From positions 248,001 through 312,000 of the forward strand of contig PDHQ01000003.1 of assembly GCA_003339415.1 (NCBI GenBank): a DNA stretch of 64,000 nt, in the 5' to 3' direction. Under the pieces are notes generated by a model that saw nothing but the letters and a program-made list of their open reading frames with translations, was not told the DNA's origin and did not search any database. How positions within the stretch are numbered: position 1 is the stretch's first letter; each line of letters opens with the position of its first letter. The position numbers and the translations under genes are program-made. This stretch comes from Ophiocordyceps camponoti-saundersi (nom. inval.). Taxonomy: Eukaryota > Ascomycota > Sordariomycetes > Hypocreales > Ophiocordycipitaceae. Positions 53,550 to 63,160 of the stretch are shown here, piece after piece.

Positions 53550-55927
53550 GCTGAGGCTTGGCGCAACTGAAGAGCAAAAGGAGTCGAGGAAGTAAGGCGT
53601 TGAGACACAAAGACGATGCCGTGAACGGAGACGGAAGACAGGTGGTGGTGGCGGCGGCGCGGCGCGGCGCGGCAACGGATGGCGGGGTCCGTCCGGGGCG
53701 GAAGTCGGAGGCAGGCTAGTATAGCAGGATGTAGATTGTTATTAAAGAAGAAGAATAAGAAGATCGACAGTCGGCAGAGACGAAACGGGCGGAGGAGGTG
53801 GTCGGATGAGAGGGGACGGGGAGAGCGGAGAGGGAGCGGAGACGGAGAAGGCGAGAGAGAGAGAGAGAGGGAGGGAGAAGGAGAGAGATGGAACGGAAAG
53901 AGGGGCGTGGCTGGGAGGAGAGATTAAGTAAGAGGCGAGCGACGAGAACGAACTATCGTCGCAGATTTTGGCTGATAGTGGCTGATAGCGGCGGCGGCGG
54001 CGGCGGCGGAGGTGGCTCGCCCCGGCACCGGCAACTGAGTCCACCACTGCAATTGGGTGGCTGCCCCCCGGGTCCCGCGGCCTTTATTAGGCATGTACGG
54101 ATACTAGGAGTCAGATAGCGTCCATGTATCGTCCACGGTCGCGTCCCCAGTCTTGCTGGGGGTAGCGGATACGCGTTTTTGACGGTGGTATTTGCTGTTT
54201 ATCTGGGGTAGCAGCTACGCGAACTCATAACGAAGGAAGCTCCTTATCAGAGACGCACGCACAGACGGGGCTGTGTACCGCGAAGTATCTCCCTAGATCC
54301 TATCATCCCGTATCTCGTCCCCGGTAGCAGTGAGAGCCAGTAGTTTCTGGTAGTAACTGTACAGCTAGCTTATCTTGACCAGTGCTCTGCGCCTCGTACA
54401 GATACATGCATCATATCCGTACACATTATCGATCACGACCACGCATCCCGAGGCCGCCCATTTGCCGGGTGCCTAGGATTCTTCTCTCCTTTACTTCTTT
54501 CACTTCTTCATCATCTTTTCTTATCCCAACTATCTTGTCCGTCTCATAAGAATGAAATCAGCATCATCCTCATCGTTCAGCTCCGACATCGCCCGCGATA
54601 CGATCCATCCATCGCAAACCCCCCCCCCGCGTGTCACGCGCCCACCCTGCATCCAGCCGGCCCTCCACGGTCGGTTAGGTTACTGACGGCCGCTCCCGTA
54701 CCGGGGCGCCGTCACGCTCGCCAGGATGCGTTTCTTTTTCCTTGCCATTTAATTTTTCCTTCTTTCTTTGTCCCTGATGCTCTCTACACGTCATCTCTCA
54801 TCGCTAGTAAACTTCCCGCGGCCTGAAAACATCATTATCATCATCTCCGTTGACGATGCCCAACCATTGTCGTCGCCCTTTTAATACGCCCCTCATGTCT
54901 ACGCCCTCGTCGTTTGCCGACAAACCTTGAGCAAGGAAAAAAAAACATAAAAATTGAAGAAGAAATAGAAAAAGAAAATGCTGATTGGCACTGGCCACCT
55001 CACGATGCCTTTACCGCACGCCATCGAGATTAGGTAATGGTTTTGAGCCGCTCGCCACTCAGCATAAGCCATTGCTCATTTAGTTAAAGTCATAGGGTTT
55101 TTTTTCATTCCCTTTAGCAATCGCCTCTCCGTGCCGTGGCTTTCTACATGATCACCGGACCCTCTCGTGATTTCGCACCGGCCAGTCGTCTTGCACCACC
55201 CCCTCACGCACCGGCAGTCGACGGGACTTGTTAGACCGGATTGGGCTTACATGTTCGCCTTGGACGACAATGCCCTCACGACCCTCCATCCGTTGGCACT
55301 GTGACTCGATGCGCCATCTAACGTTGTCTGCCATCCAGTTCCTACGCACATACACACATATATACCCACATACATCCATACTACACTGCCATGTTGTATG
55401 GAAAGGTAACCACGACGCGTCCGTCCATTGAGCAACGGCCCCGAGGACAAGGACCTTTTCTAGGCCCCTCTTTTTGAAGGTATGTATGCATCTGTTATTC
55501 GCCTTATCGGCCTTCACACGAGCGAGACCATTCATCGCATGCTTTCCTCACCGCTGCCTTTCTCTCTTATCGATGCAAGCCCCTTGTCGGAGCCGAGATC
55601 GGAGAATCCCGTTCTGAACGTCCCGTGACGTGGCCGATCCTGCGGGTTGGAGTGGGGGCGGGCACCGGGGTCACGATGTCCCCTGTCCGGCCTTCAACCA
55701 CTTGCCACCACATCGACGAACACTGTCTGTGTCTCAGCTCGTAATCAGGCCGCGTCTTCGCCGACTCAATTGCCTCTCTGCAAGCGTTCAAGGAATAGAA
55801 TCTGACAACCCGATGATCCTGGTCCCTTTAATCAGATACATCATGCGCCTGCCAGTCGCCCGCCGCTCTTGGAGAGGAGGCAATCCCGGTTAAATCCCTC
55901 GTTTCTTCACTGCGGCCGCCTTGAAAG

Positions 55928-56033
55928 CCCGACCGATAAGCCGTCGTCGACTTGACCCAGGCCCGGGAACTATGCAATAACCCGGCCGATAAGCCGTCGT
56001 CGACTTGACCCGGACCGGGGATCATGCAACAAC
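55928..56033. repeat. Two tandem 53-bp direct repeats
   Basis: Two adjacent units of 53 bp sharing the core ccgataagccgtcgtcgact followed by tgaccc and a gcaa-aac end, with a few substitutions (unit 1 begins at 55928, unit 2 at 55981). A partial third 'cccggccg' follows at 56034. Confidence 0.85.
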
Positions 56034-56420
56034 CCGGCCGCTCCGGTGGGGGGCGGCGCTCTGTCCGCTATCAGTCCCGTTTCAGACTCAGTCTCGTCTG
56101 TCAGCGTATCTTTTGCGGGCCCGGGCGCCATGTCGTGGGCTGATGTGAGTCTCCTATCAGCTCCGCGCAGGTGCAAGCACCTTGATTGACTGTTTGTCGT
56201 CTGCAACGTCGTTGTAGGCACATGTATCATGTATGACCGACATGCCATCCCTGTCCGGCGACGCCCTTACAAATCGGAGCGTCGCATATTTCTGACGTGA
56301 TTTATGAGGCTTCCATCCTTCTCACCCCCTTTTCCATGAACCCTACCCTAAACGCCATACATCCTACCCATTGCCAACACGCCACGCAAGCATTGCCCTT
56401 TCGGTCCGGTGAACATCACA

Positions 56421-57114
56421 TTATGAATCAGGCGCGCCAGGCAGCCTCTCGACGACGAATTTCCCGCGGGCGACACTCATGAGTGGGACACCGGGGATCT
56501 TGCGTAGACGTTGCTTGAGGGCCTTGTCGTTGGTACCAACGATGTATATGCGGTTCTTGGTGACTCGATCGACAAGGCAATCATCGGCATAGACGCCCTT
56601 GTGGTCGCACTCGAGGCGCTGCCAGCGCTCGTCGCGAGCAACGCGCAGTGCGAGCCGATACTTGGGTCCGAGTTTCTCGAGTTCGGCCATGACGCACGAT
56701 GTGATGATTGGGTTGCACTTGGCGTAGAGGCAGTCCATCATGGATTCGAGTAGTGACAGCTTTCGTTGGACACTGTGACTGAGGAAGTTCGTATCGACCA
56801 GAACGTTGTAGGGCGGCACCAGCGCCGTGTTGTGTTGGAAGAAGAGGTTACTTGGCATCTGAGGCACCGTCCGGACGAGCTCGCCACTGACTGTCTTCTT
56901 GACCTTGGCTGCTGCCTGAGCCTCCTTCTCGGCTTTTTCTTTGTTCGCCTTGAGTCTCGCATCGCGATGACCAAGTAGTCGCTTGACCTACGGGAGAGGG
57001 CATGATTAGATTTTCTTTAGTTCCCGTACACACTCCACCATGAAGTCATCTCCAGCTCGTATGCTGCCCATTACTCACCTGTCCAAACTTTCTTGTCTTC
57101 TTCGCTACGCCCAT
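56421..57114 (-). CDS. FCF1: rRNA-processing PIN-domain protein Fcf1
   Basis: Essential nucleolar SSU-processome protein needed for early pre-rRNA cleavages at A0, A1 and A2. Two exons (57114-57079, 56987-56421, minus strand) give 200 residues, close to the family's usual length. The first exon encodes only MGVAKKTRKFGQ, the standard Fcf1 start; exon 2 continues VKRLLGHRDARLKANKEKAE. PIN domain: PPYNVLVDTNFLSHSVQRKL with the first metal-site Asp, ESMMDCLYAKCNPIITSCVMAELEKLG, GVYADDCLVDRVTKNRIYIVGTNDKALK and the end KIPGVPLMSVARGKFVVERLP. Intron 91 bp. Divergent from RFC4. Confidence 0.96.
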
Positions 57115-57375
57115 GATCTCCGATTTGCGACTATCTTCAAGGTTAGGCGGTCCGAAGCGCGGCGGAGATGCTACGTCTCTCTTCAGTTTCGCAGAGAAGT
57201 CGTGAGACGAGCAAGAAGGTAAAGAAGATAAAAAAAAAGGACCATTTTGCGCCGATAAGCAGCATGTGGGGCGATAAGGCTACCAGCATCACGTGCAGCT
57301 TGAGCGCGCGTTAGATTCACGAGACGCGTCTTCCCGCGTTAATTGATGATAAACCACCGCCAAGCCGAAATCGCA
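57115..57375. promoter_or_regulatory. Divergent FCF1/RFC4 promoter with MCB (ACGCGT) box
   Basis: 261 bp between the start codons. Perfect ACGCGT at 57324-57329, 46 bp before the RFC4 ATG, with CGCG-containing neighbours (gcgcgcg at 57304-57310; cccgcg at 57333-57338). In budding yeast the ACGCGT MluI cell-cycle box is bound by MBF and drives G1/S transcription of replication genes; function here is inference. Confidence 0.55.
57324..57329. promoter_or_regulatory. ACGCGT (MCB-like) site
   Basis: Exact palindromic MBF consensus core immediately upstream of the replication-factor C gene. Confidence 0.5.
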
Positions 57376-58621
57376 ATGCCCGCGAAAAAGGCTGTTGAGG
57401 AGAGAGGCGAATCATCTACGGCAGCTTCGAAAGCTGCCCTTGCCGCGCCTTCAAATGGCCCGGCAGACTATGAGCTTCCTTGGTGAGTGCCTGGGCGCAC
57501 AGAGACTGACAATGACGGGAAAGCCAGGGGGGGAAAAGCTAACGAAATGGTTGATTTCGAAAGGGTGGAAAAGTATCGACCGCTGTTTCTAGATGATGTC
57601 GTCGGAAATACGGAGACGATTGAGCGGCTCAAGATCATCGCTAGAGAAGGGAATATGCCGCACGTCATCATATCGGGTATGCCGGGCATCGGGAAGACGA
57701 CCAGCGTGCTGTGCCTGGCGCGTCAGATGCTGGGCGAGTCGTACAAGGAGGCTGTACTAGAGCTCAATGCTAGCGACGAACGAGGTGTGGCTTCTAAACT
57801 CTCTGGTGTTTTTCTTTCCCTCTTTCTCTTTGCTGTGTCGAGCTTTTCCTCTGACGGTTTTTCTCCAAGGTATCGACGTCGTTCGCAATCGCATCAAGGG
57901 CTTCGCGCAGAAGAAGGTGACGCTACCATCTGGCCGGCATAAGCTGGTGATTCTCGACGAGGCCGACAGCATGACATCAGGCGCGCAGCAGGCTCTCCGG
58001 AGAACCATGGAGATATATTCCAACACGACGAGGTTCGCGTTTGCCTGCAACCAGTCGAATAAGATCATCGAGCCGCTACAATCACGTTGTGCCATCCTAC
58101 GCTACGCCAAGCTTACGGATGCGCAAGTCGTCAAGCGCCTAATGCAGATTATCGAGGCGGAAAAGGTCGAATACAGCGATGACGGGCTGGCAGCCCTTGT
58201 CTTCAGCGCCGAGGGCGATATGCGACAGGCCATCAACAACCTGCAATCCACCTACGCCGGATTCGGCTTTGTGTCCGGCGATAATGTCTTCAAGGTGGTC
58301 GATTCACCACACCCCATCAAGGTGCAGGCCATGCTCAAGGCATGTTACGAGACCAACGTCGACTCAGCCCTGGACGTGCTGCGGGAGCTATGGGGCTTGG
58401 GTTACTCGAGCCATGATATCATCAGCACCATGTTCAGGGTGACCAAGACAATGCCGACGCTAAGCGAGCACACCAAACTCGAGTTCATCAAGGAAATCGG
58501 CTTTACGCATATGAAGATTCTAGAAGGCGTCCAGACGCTGTTGCAGTTGAGTGGGTGCGTAGCCCGTCTCTGCAAAATCAACATGGATCCGAAGCGATTC
58601 AAGCCGCCTTCTTCAAGATGA
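57376..58621 (+). CDS. RFC4: Replication factor C small subunit (Rfc4-type clamp loader)
   Basis: AAA+ subunit of the RFC clamp loader that places PCNA on primed DNA. Three exons (57376-57482, 57564-57784, 57870-58621) give 359 residues. After an Ala/Ser-rich leader comes [19 protein letters not shown]; then [15 protein letters not shown] (Walker A), [20 protein letters not shown] (RFC box), [20 protein letters not shown] (Walker B, DEAD), [21 protein letters not shown] with the SRC arginine-finger motif, and the collar domain ending [15 protein letters not shown]. The [15 protein letters not shown] P-loop and DEAD box place it in the Rfc4 (human RFC2) group rather than Rfc2/3/5; the subunit call is by motif recognition. 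The first intron splits the PW codon pair exactly. Confidence 0.94.
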
Positions 58622-58783
58622 CGATTCGACCATGCAGGGTTTCGGAAGCTTTGGGCCGGGGGGGCGTCGGAGTTGGCGAGGCACGCAAAAAGCGAAAAGA
58701 AAAGAGTGTGTGTACATACATACTCAATGCCATGAACGCACAATGTAGGTAGACAACATATCCAAAGACAAGGAAAAGGCGTC

Positions 58784-59196
58784 TCACTTGTCTTTCTTAT
58801 TGGCAAACTCCTCTTGATAGCGGTCCCATCTGGACTGTTCCCTGAGCCAACGGCGCTGCAACCTCACCTGGTTCTCGTATTGCCTCAGCCGCCAATCTGC
58901 CTCGACCATGCCACCAAAGACCATGGCCGACATGTGCAAATATCTGCCAGATTCGGGATTCTTATTTTCAACTTTTCTTTTTGCACGTCATTTCTTTTTT
59001 TTTGCTTATGATCGGTTTCCTCTCACACTTTGAACTGGATCGTCGTCGTGCGATAGACGGGCGACCAGATGAAAGCGGCGGCACCGACGACGGCGGCGCC
59101 GGCGGCCCACTTTGCAGCGCCGATCAGCGCGCCTTTTGCGGCTTCGCGGGAGGCTTCGTCGGCTTCTGCGTTTTGTAGAGCGTCGTGGGACCGCAT
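58784..59196 (-). CDS. Small fungal membrane protein, 109 aa, unknown function
   Basis: Two exons (59196-59027 and 58943-58784, minus strand) give 109 residues. The N-terminal third is charged (RSHDALQNAEADEASREAA), followed by a hydrophobic Ala/Gly-rich helix (GALIGAAKWAAGAAVVGAAAFIW, about residues 22-44), SPVYRTTTIQFKVYLHMSAM, a short Gly pair (FGGMVEADWRLRQYENQVR) and a strongly basic/acidic C-terminal helix (LQRRWLREQSRWDRYQEEF) ending KKDK. The layout resembles small HIG1-like or other inner-membrane accessory proteins of mitochondria, but I cannot assign a named family. Donor chosen as the GTGAGA two bases after a possible earlier GT, because it keeps the downstream frame. Convergent with RFC4. 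Confidence 0.8.
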
Positions 59197-60094
59197 CTTG
59201 GCGGCTTTGTTTGGGGGGGAGGTGAGGTTGAGGCAATAGGGAGTTGGAGATGGGGATGAGAGAAGTTGGTTGTGGTTGTGGTTGGAGAAGGCGTGTAGGG
59301 TAGGTAGGTCACGATATGACGGACGTTAGTAAGCATGCAACTCTTCAACACATCAACACCAACACTCCTTGGAGGACAGACTATCAGTTATCATTTTCCC
59401 TAGCGGTTCTGAACCTCAGCTTGATAACTTTTGGTTTAGCCAGTTATCCATCCATAGTTGATTCCTTTAGCGAAGCTTGTCCTCGAGCTTGAGCCTCGGA
59501 ATGCCCACTTCGACTTACCGTCGTCGCCTTCAGGTTTTCAACTGCACTCGTATGGAAGCCAGACAGACGAGCATACTCGTATAGGCTGTGTAGACATTCC
59601 GAGCTGCACTCAAGCTCCATTGGCTTGAACTCAACCTCTTGATGTTCCTGTCTAGAGCCGATGTTCCCTGTTTCAACGGCAGAAACCAACGGCAGAAAGC
59701 CAACGTCAACACACCCCGCTTTACCGCGAACCAATTACCGTCTAGACAGTGGCCAGCCAACCTTGGGTCGAAGTCGACTATCGAACAGCGGCAGCGAGGT
59801 CCCGGCCCTCGTAGTCACCTTCGACCTTCCTCTTCTACCTTAGTGAGGTCGGCTGTTGGAGCCTGACGGTTGTCGTAATTGGTCTCGCGTAGCCTCGATT
59901 CTAAGCATCGCCTGCCGTAGACTCGTTGTCTCTCTGAACTGACGAGACGATCTTTTGAGAATACGAGCTACGGGATGGATATAAAATGATGAGCTTCATC
60001 CCTTCTTTTCGCCTTCCTTTCATCATAACTATTAACCAAAACAGATTCAACTGAAGGAACTGAACAAGGAAATCATCATTCTACTTTGAAAAAC
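59197..60094. other. Intergenic region between divergent small membrane-protein and YCII genes
   Basis: 898 bp. Short open frames start only with TTG/CTG and show no family features. TA/GT-rich sequence near 59290-59310. Nothing recognised. Confidence 0.5.
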
Positions 60095-60544
60095 ATGCCT
60101 CGCTTCATTCTCTTGATCAAGTCGGACACAAAGTGTTCCGAGGCGTGTCACGAAAACCAGCCTCCGACGGATTACCTGGAGGGCCTAGCCCGCTTCAACG
60201 AGCAAATGGCCGAGGCCGGCGTCCTCCTCGCCGCCGAGGGCTTCAAGCCGACGTCAGACGGCTACATCATCAAGTACGACTCCAGCAAGCAGCACGAGGT
60301 GGTGACGGGACCTTTCGACGTCTCCAAGGAGGACCACACTGCCGGCTTCTGGCTCCTGCAGACCAAGTCGGCCGAGGAGGCGCTGGATTGGGCCAAGAAG
60401 GTGCCTTTCCACAGCGGCGAAGTCATCATGCGTACCGTCGGGCATGGACATGAGGAGTTTAAGACGCACACTAAGGAGCTAAAGGATCGGGAGGACAAGC
60501 TGAGAGCTCAGATGGAGAAGAATAGGCAAGCGGCGGGAGTGTAA
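60095..60544 (+). CDS. YCII/DGPF-domain protein
   Basis: Intronless, 149 residues. Ferredoxin-like YCII domain: PRFILLIKSDTKCSEACHENQPP at the start, YLEGLARFNEQMAEAGVLLAAEGFKPT, then VVTGPFDVSKEDHTAGFWLLQ (the DGPF-type motif, here TGPF) and EEALDWAKKVPFHSGEVIMRTV. A 35-residue Lys/Glu-rich helical extension follows (HTKELKDREDKLRAQMEKN). Such proteins are small dimeric cytosolic proteins, some with dehydrochlorinase- or muconolactone-isomerase-like activity and most of unknown substrate; bacterial relatives often sit near sigma factors. The first in-frame ATG directly precedes the domain. Confidence 0.9.
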   Translation: MPRFILLIKSDTKCSEACHENQPPTDYLEGLARFNEQMAEAGVLLAAEGFKPTSDGYIIKYDSSKQHEVVTGPFDVSKEDHTAGFWLLQTKSAEEALDWAKKVPFHSGEVIMRTVGHGHEEFKTHTKELKDREDKLRAQMEKNRQAAGV

Positions 60545-61435
60545 AATTCTCGGGTGTCTTGTTGCTGGTTGTGATGTGTTTTTTTTTTGTCCCGTATGGC
60601 TTTCGCGTAGTGTTATGAATCTGCTTTGACGAACCTCTGCTTACCTTGAGGCTTCATGACGGATGTATTTACGAGGCTGATGACCATTAAAGGAACTATT
60701 AAAAATGGTGAGGTTTGAGGGGATGTAGGACAGAATGGAATCACAGACTGGATTTACTATGATGATCTGCAGTGTCTTGGAAGTGTTCATGCTTATCAGA
60801 GGATACCAGTTCATACGTGCAACTCCGTTTGATAGGCGTTTCTTGACTAGGCTTACAGTTTCGAGAAGCCAGTAAAACGCAACAGAGACGGTTCGTATCC
60901 ACCGTTTTGATCACGGTGACAACCATCTAGAATGAGTCGTGAAATCCCTTCACTAACGCATTAATATTCTCAGATCTGCCACCAAGGCATGCATGTATGT
61001 ATGTATGCAGTGTACGTTGTCTTCCCGCCCGAAAACGTTACAAGGTCTATCCAGCGTTTAATCGTTTAAAGCTTGACAACCCTGATGGGTTGTAGAGTTG
61101 GAAAATGTCGTTCAGAGTCAACCATCATGGTGTTGGCGCCAAGGATAACCCCGGGTCAGTAACATCGTATAACACCTACTTGCACACCCGTATCGCGATT
61201 CACCCGTAAACGAACCGCGTCACGATGCTTCTGACGAAAACCGAGACTGCAATTGGTTAGTCAAGGCAAGAGACGGCGCTCTTATATCTACACCTTCCCT
61301 GTTACTTACTCAATACTTCTCGCAGCCGCACTCACCTCGAGCATCTTTCATACGGGTCTTCCTTCGTCCCCCCCATTCCCTCCCCACGTCAATTTCCACC
61401 TCGAAGATTTGCCTCCACGGCTAAAGCTTGAAATC
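60545..61435. other. Intergenic region YCII gene / secreted cysteine-rich protein gene
   Basis: 891 bp. T run after the YCII stop (60572-60590), a (TATG)-like run at 60990-61010, then the promoter of the secreted-protein gene, CT-rich at 61350-61400. No gene. Confidence 0.5.
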
Positions 61436-61907
61436 ATGAAGCTTGCGACAGTCTTCGTCTCCGTTGCGGCAGCTTATTCTCCATTTGGTACGATGGAGAC
61501 TTGCGTCCCCGGATTCCAGTACTGCGGCGGAACTTTGAGGAACAGAGGTATGCAAAAGCATGGTCCGGTTTAAAAAGACTATTTTTACTTCGAGAGTCCC
61601 CTTCCCATCACCCTGCTCTGGTAAATACCGCAGTTTATGGCTCTGTTTAACCGAGGCTTGTCACATCTCTATAGGAAGCAATGATGAATTCTACATCCCG
61701 ATTAAAAAAGCACTCAGCGCGTTTCATAAGAACCCGTCTGACGAGCTGATATCTAAGACCATCTTCTATTGCGATAGTGCCTATCCAAGGAAAGTCCTCT
61801 TTATGCGCACCTGCGGTGACAATCGGGAATGCGTTGACGGTGATCGCTGGTGGTGGGAACAAGGAGCCAAGTGTCTCCCAAAAGGAGTTATCAAACAGGA
61901 GGAATGA
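61436..61907 (+). CDS. Small secreted six-cysteine protein, 114 aa
   Basis: Two exons (61436-61547, 61675-61907) give 114 residues. Signal peptide MKLATVFVSVAAAYS, then ETCVPGFQYCGGTLRNRG, a middle segment (NDEFYIPIKKALSAFHKNPS), ISKTIFYCDSAYPRKVLFMRTC, DNRECVDGDRWWWEQGAKC and the end LPKGVIKQEE. Six cysteines in the mature chain allow three disulfides, and the CxPGxxYC start followed by spaced Cys pairs is a common pattern of small secreted proteins in hypocrealean fungi. The 127-bp intron is longer than most here; a cryptic CAG inside it (61633) gives no open exon. Candidate effector or defence protein by inference only. Confidence 0.72.
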
Positions 61908-63160
61908 GTCTTGAAAGTACATACATTTAAGTCAGTATTGAACGAGAGACCCAAAGACAGATGTCCTACTTTATCACGAGCTTCCTCCCATTTGAGCGTG
62001 CTCATGTCCAGGGTGAGTAAAGAAACAACTGTGACAGAAAGCACTCTTTTATTCTTGTCGTATGCTATGCAGCTCTAACACTCCTCGAATCGAAATAGGA
62101 GGTAAGGCCGTGAAGATGATCTGACCATCACACATATAGGGCAATTGTCAGCTATAGCCTCATGTATGCACTTCCTTCATCGGCGTTGAACTCTCGTGTA
62201 TTTAGTATTCTTCTTTTTGTCCTTCTTGTGCCCTTTGACAGGAAGAGTTGAGGTTTGGCAGTTGGTGGAATCCTTGACGATGGCTGAGCACATTCGGAAT
62301 ATCGTTTCCGTGATTACGATATACCAGCGCCATCTGCCAGTCTCTCCACCATCACGTCGTCGTTCTCTGAGCCCAAGCCTCGCCAACCTCAGACATTCAT
62401 GAAAATTTATAAGCAGTGTAGCATATACATATATATATATATCAGCCCATTGTGTAGTCCGAGCGGTCGGGGAAAAGCCATGGAGATTACACTTGCGTCA
62501 CGAGACATCCGTTGACATTCTATAAGTGAAGCATCCGTAGCTGACCTATCAATATCAAGGAAAGCAAACACTTGTTTATCATGTGCAAACTCTGGGCAAC
62601 TTCAACGTCGTCTTGTCTGATCTGCCTGACAGAGAACTTCTGGGTAGTAACGAGATCTCTCTTCAGGGTTTCCTGCTCCTTGTGCAGAGGAGAATAATGG
62701 CGATCACGAGCCATATTAGAGTCGTCGTTGGCCACTAAGAGTGACGCGTCAGATCTGACGTGGCGTCTCTAAATACCCTCATGCTGGAAAAGAAATCCCT
62801 TCTATGGAGAGTGCAGCTTGGATATAATCTTTAATCACGTGACCCGAGGATATTTATAGTCACCACGCCATTGCCAGTCACAAAAACCTGCAAAATCACT
62901 GCCACAGGCCCACAGCTGACGTCACGGCTCCAGCGTAGTCATCACGTGCAGCTGGAGTTGACGACTCCGCCTGCGCCGGCTTCGGTAACAGAAGCGTGAC
63001 AGTCGGAAGCTTACCTCCAGCTCCTTGTTTCCTCCCTCAAGATGCCTTGAGTAGCAGCAGAAATAGCGGCTGCTCGTCGACACTCAGTCTCCTACCTCTG
63101 TTCTGGTCCGGCCGGCCGGGCTCGGCCGAGGCGAACGTCAACAAGAGACGATTAATAAAA
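61908..63160. other. Intergenic region and promoter of arrestin-like gene
   Basis: 1.25 kb. TA run at 62423-62442. Close to the arrestin-like start are CACGTG at 62836-62841, TGACGTCA at 62917-62924, and CACGTG at 62943-62948, all 210-330 bp before the ATG. A tRNA-like A box near 62455 has no matching T arm. No other gene recognised. Confidence 0.5.
62917..62924. promoter_or_regulatory. TGACGTCA (CRE-like) palindrome
   Basis: Perfect 8-bp ATF/CREB-type site 237 bp before the arrestin-like start, flanked by two CACGTG palindromes (62836-62841, 62943-62948). Confidence 0.45.

Larger units (their letters stand above)
53001..56420. other. 3.4 kb gene-poor region between NmrA-like gene and FCF1
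   Basis: Left part is the NmrA-like 5' region: CT-rich on the coding strand, long G runs on the + strand (53432-53549), GGC repeat (53989-54008). The middle (54100-55900) is ordinary GC-rich sequence with only short, unconvincing open frames. A 53-bp direct repeat lies at 55928-56033. The right end is the 3' flank of FCF1. No gene recognised on either strand. Confidence 0.55.

Noticed and set aside
61548..61674. Extra small exon using the CAG at 61633 in the six-cysteine protein gene
   Set aside because: No downstream donor restores the frame to the second exon; a single intron is the simplest model.
62450..62475. tRNA-like A box (gtccgagcggtc)
   Set aside because: No matching B box, T arm or acceptor stem follows; cannot fold into a cloverleaf.
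62520..62735. 71-codon minus-strand frame
   Set aside because: Begins with GTG, no conserved motif, no signal peptide; likely chance.
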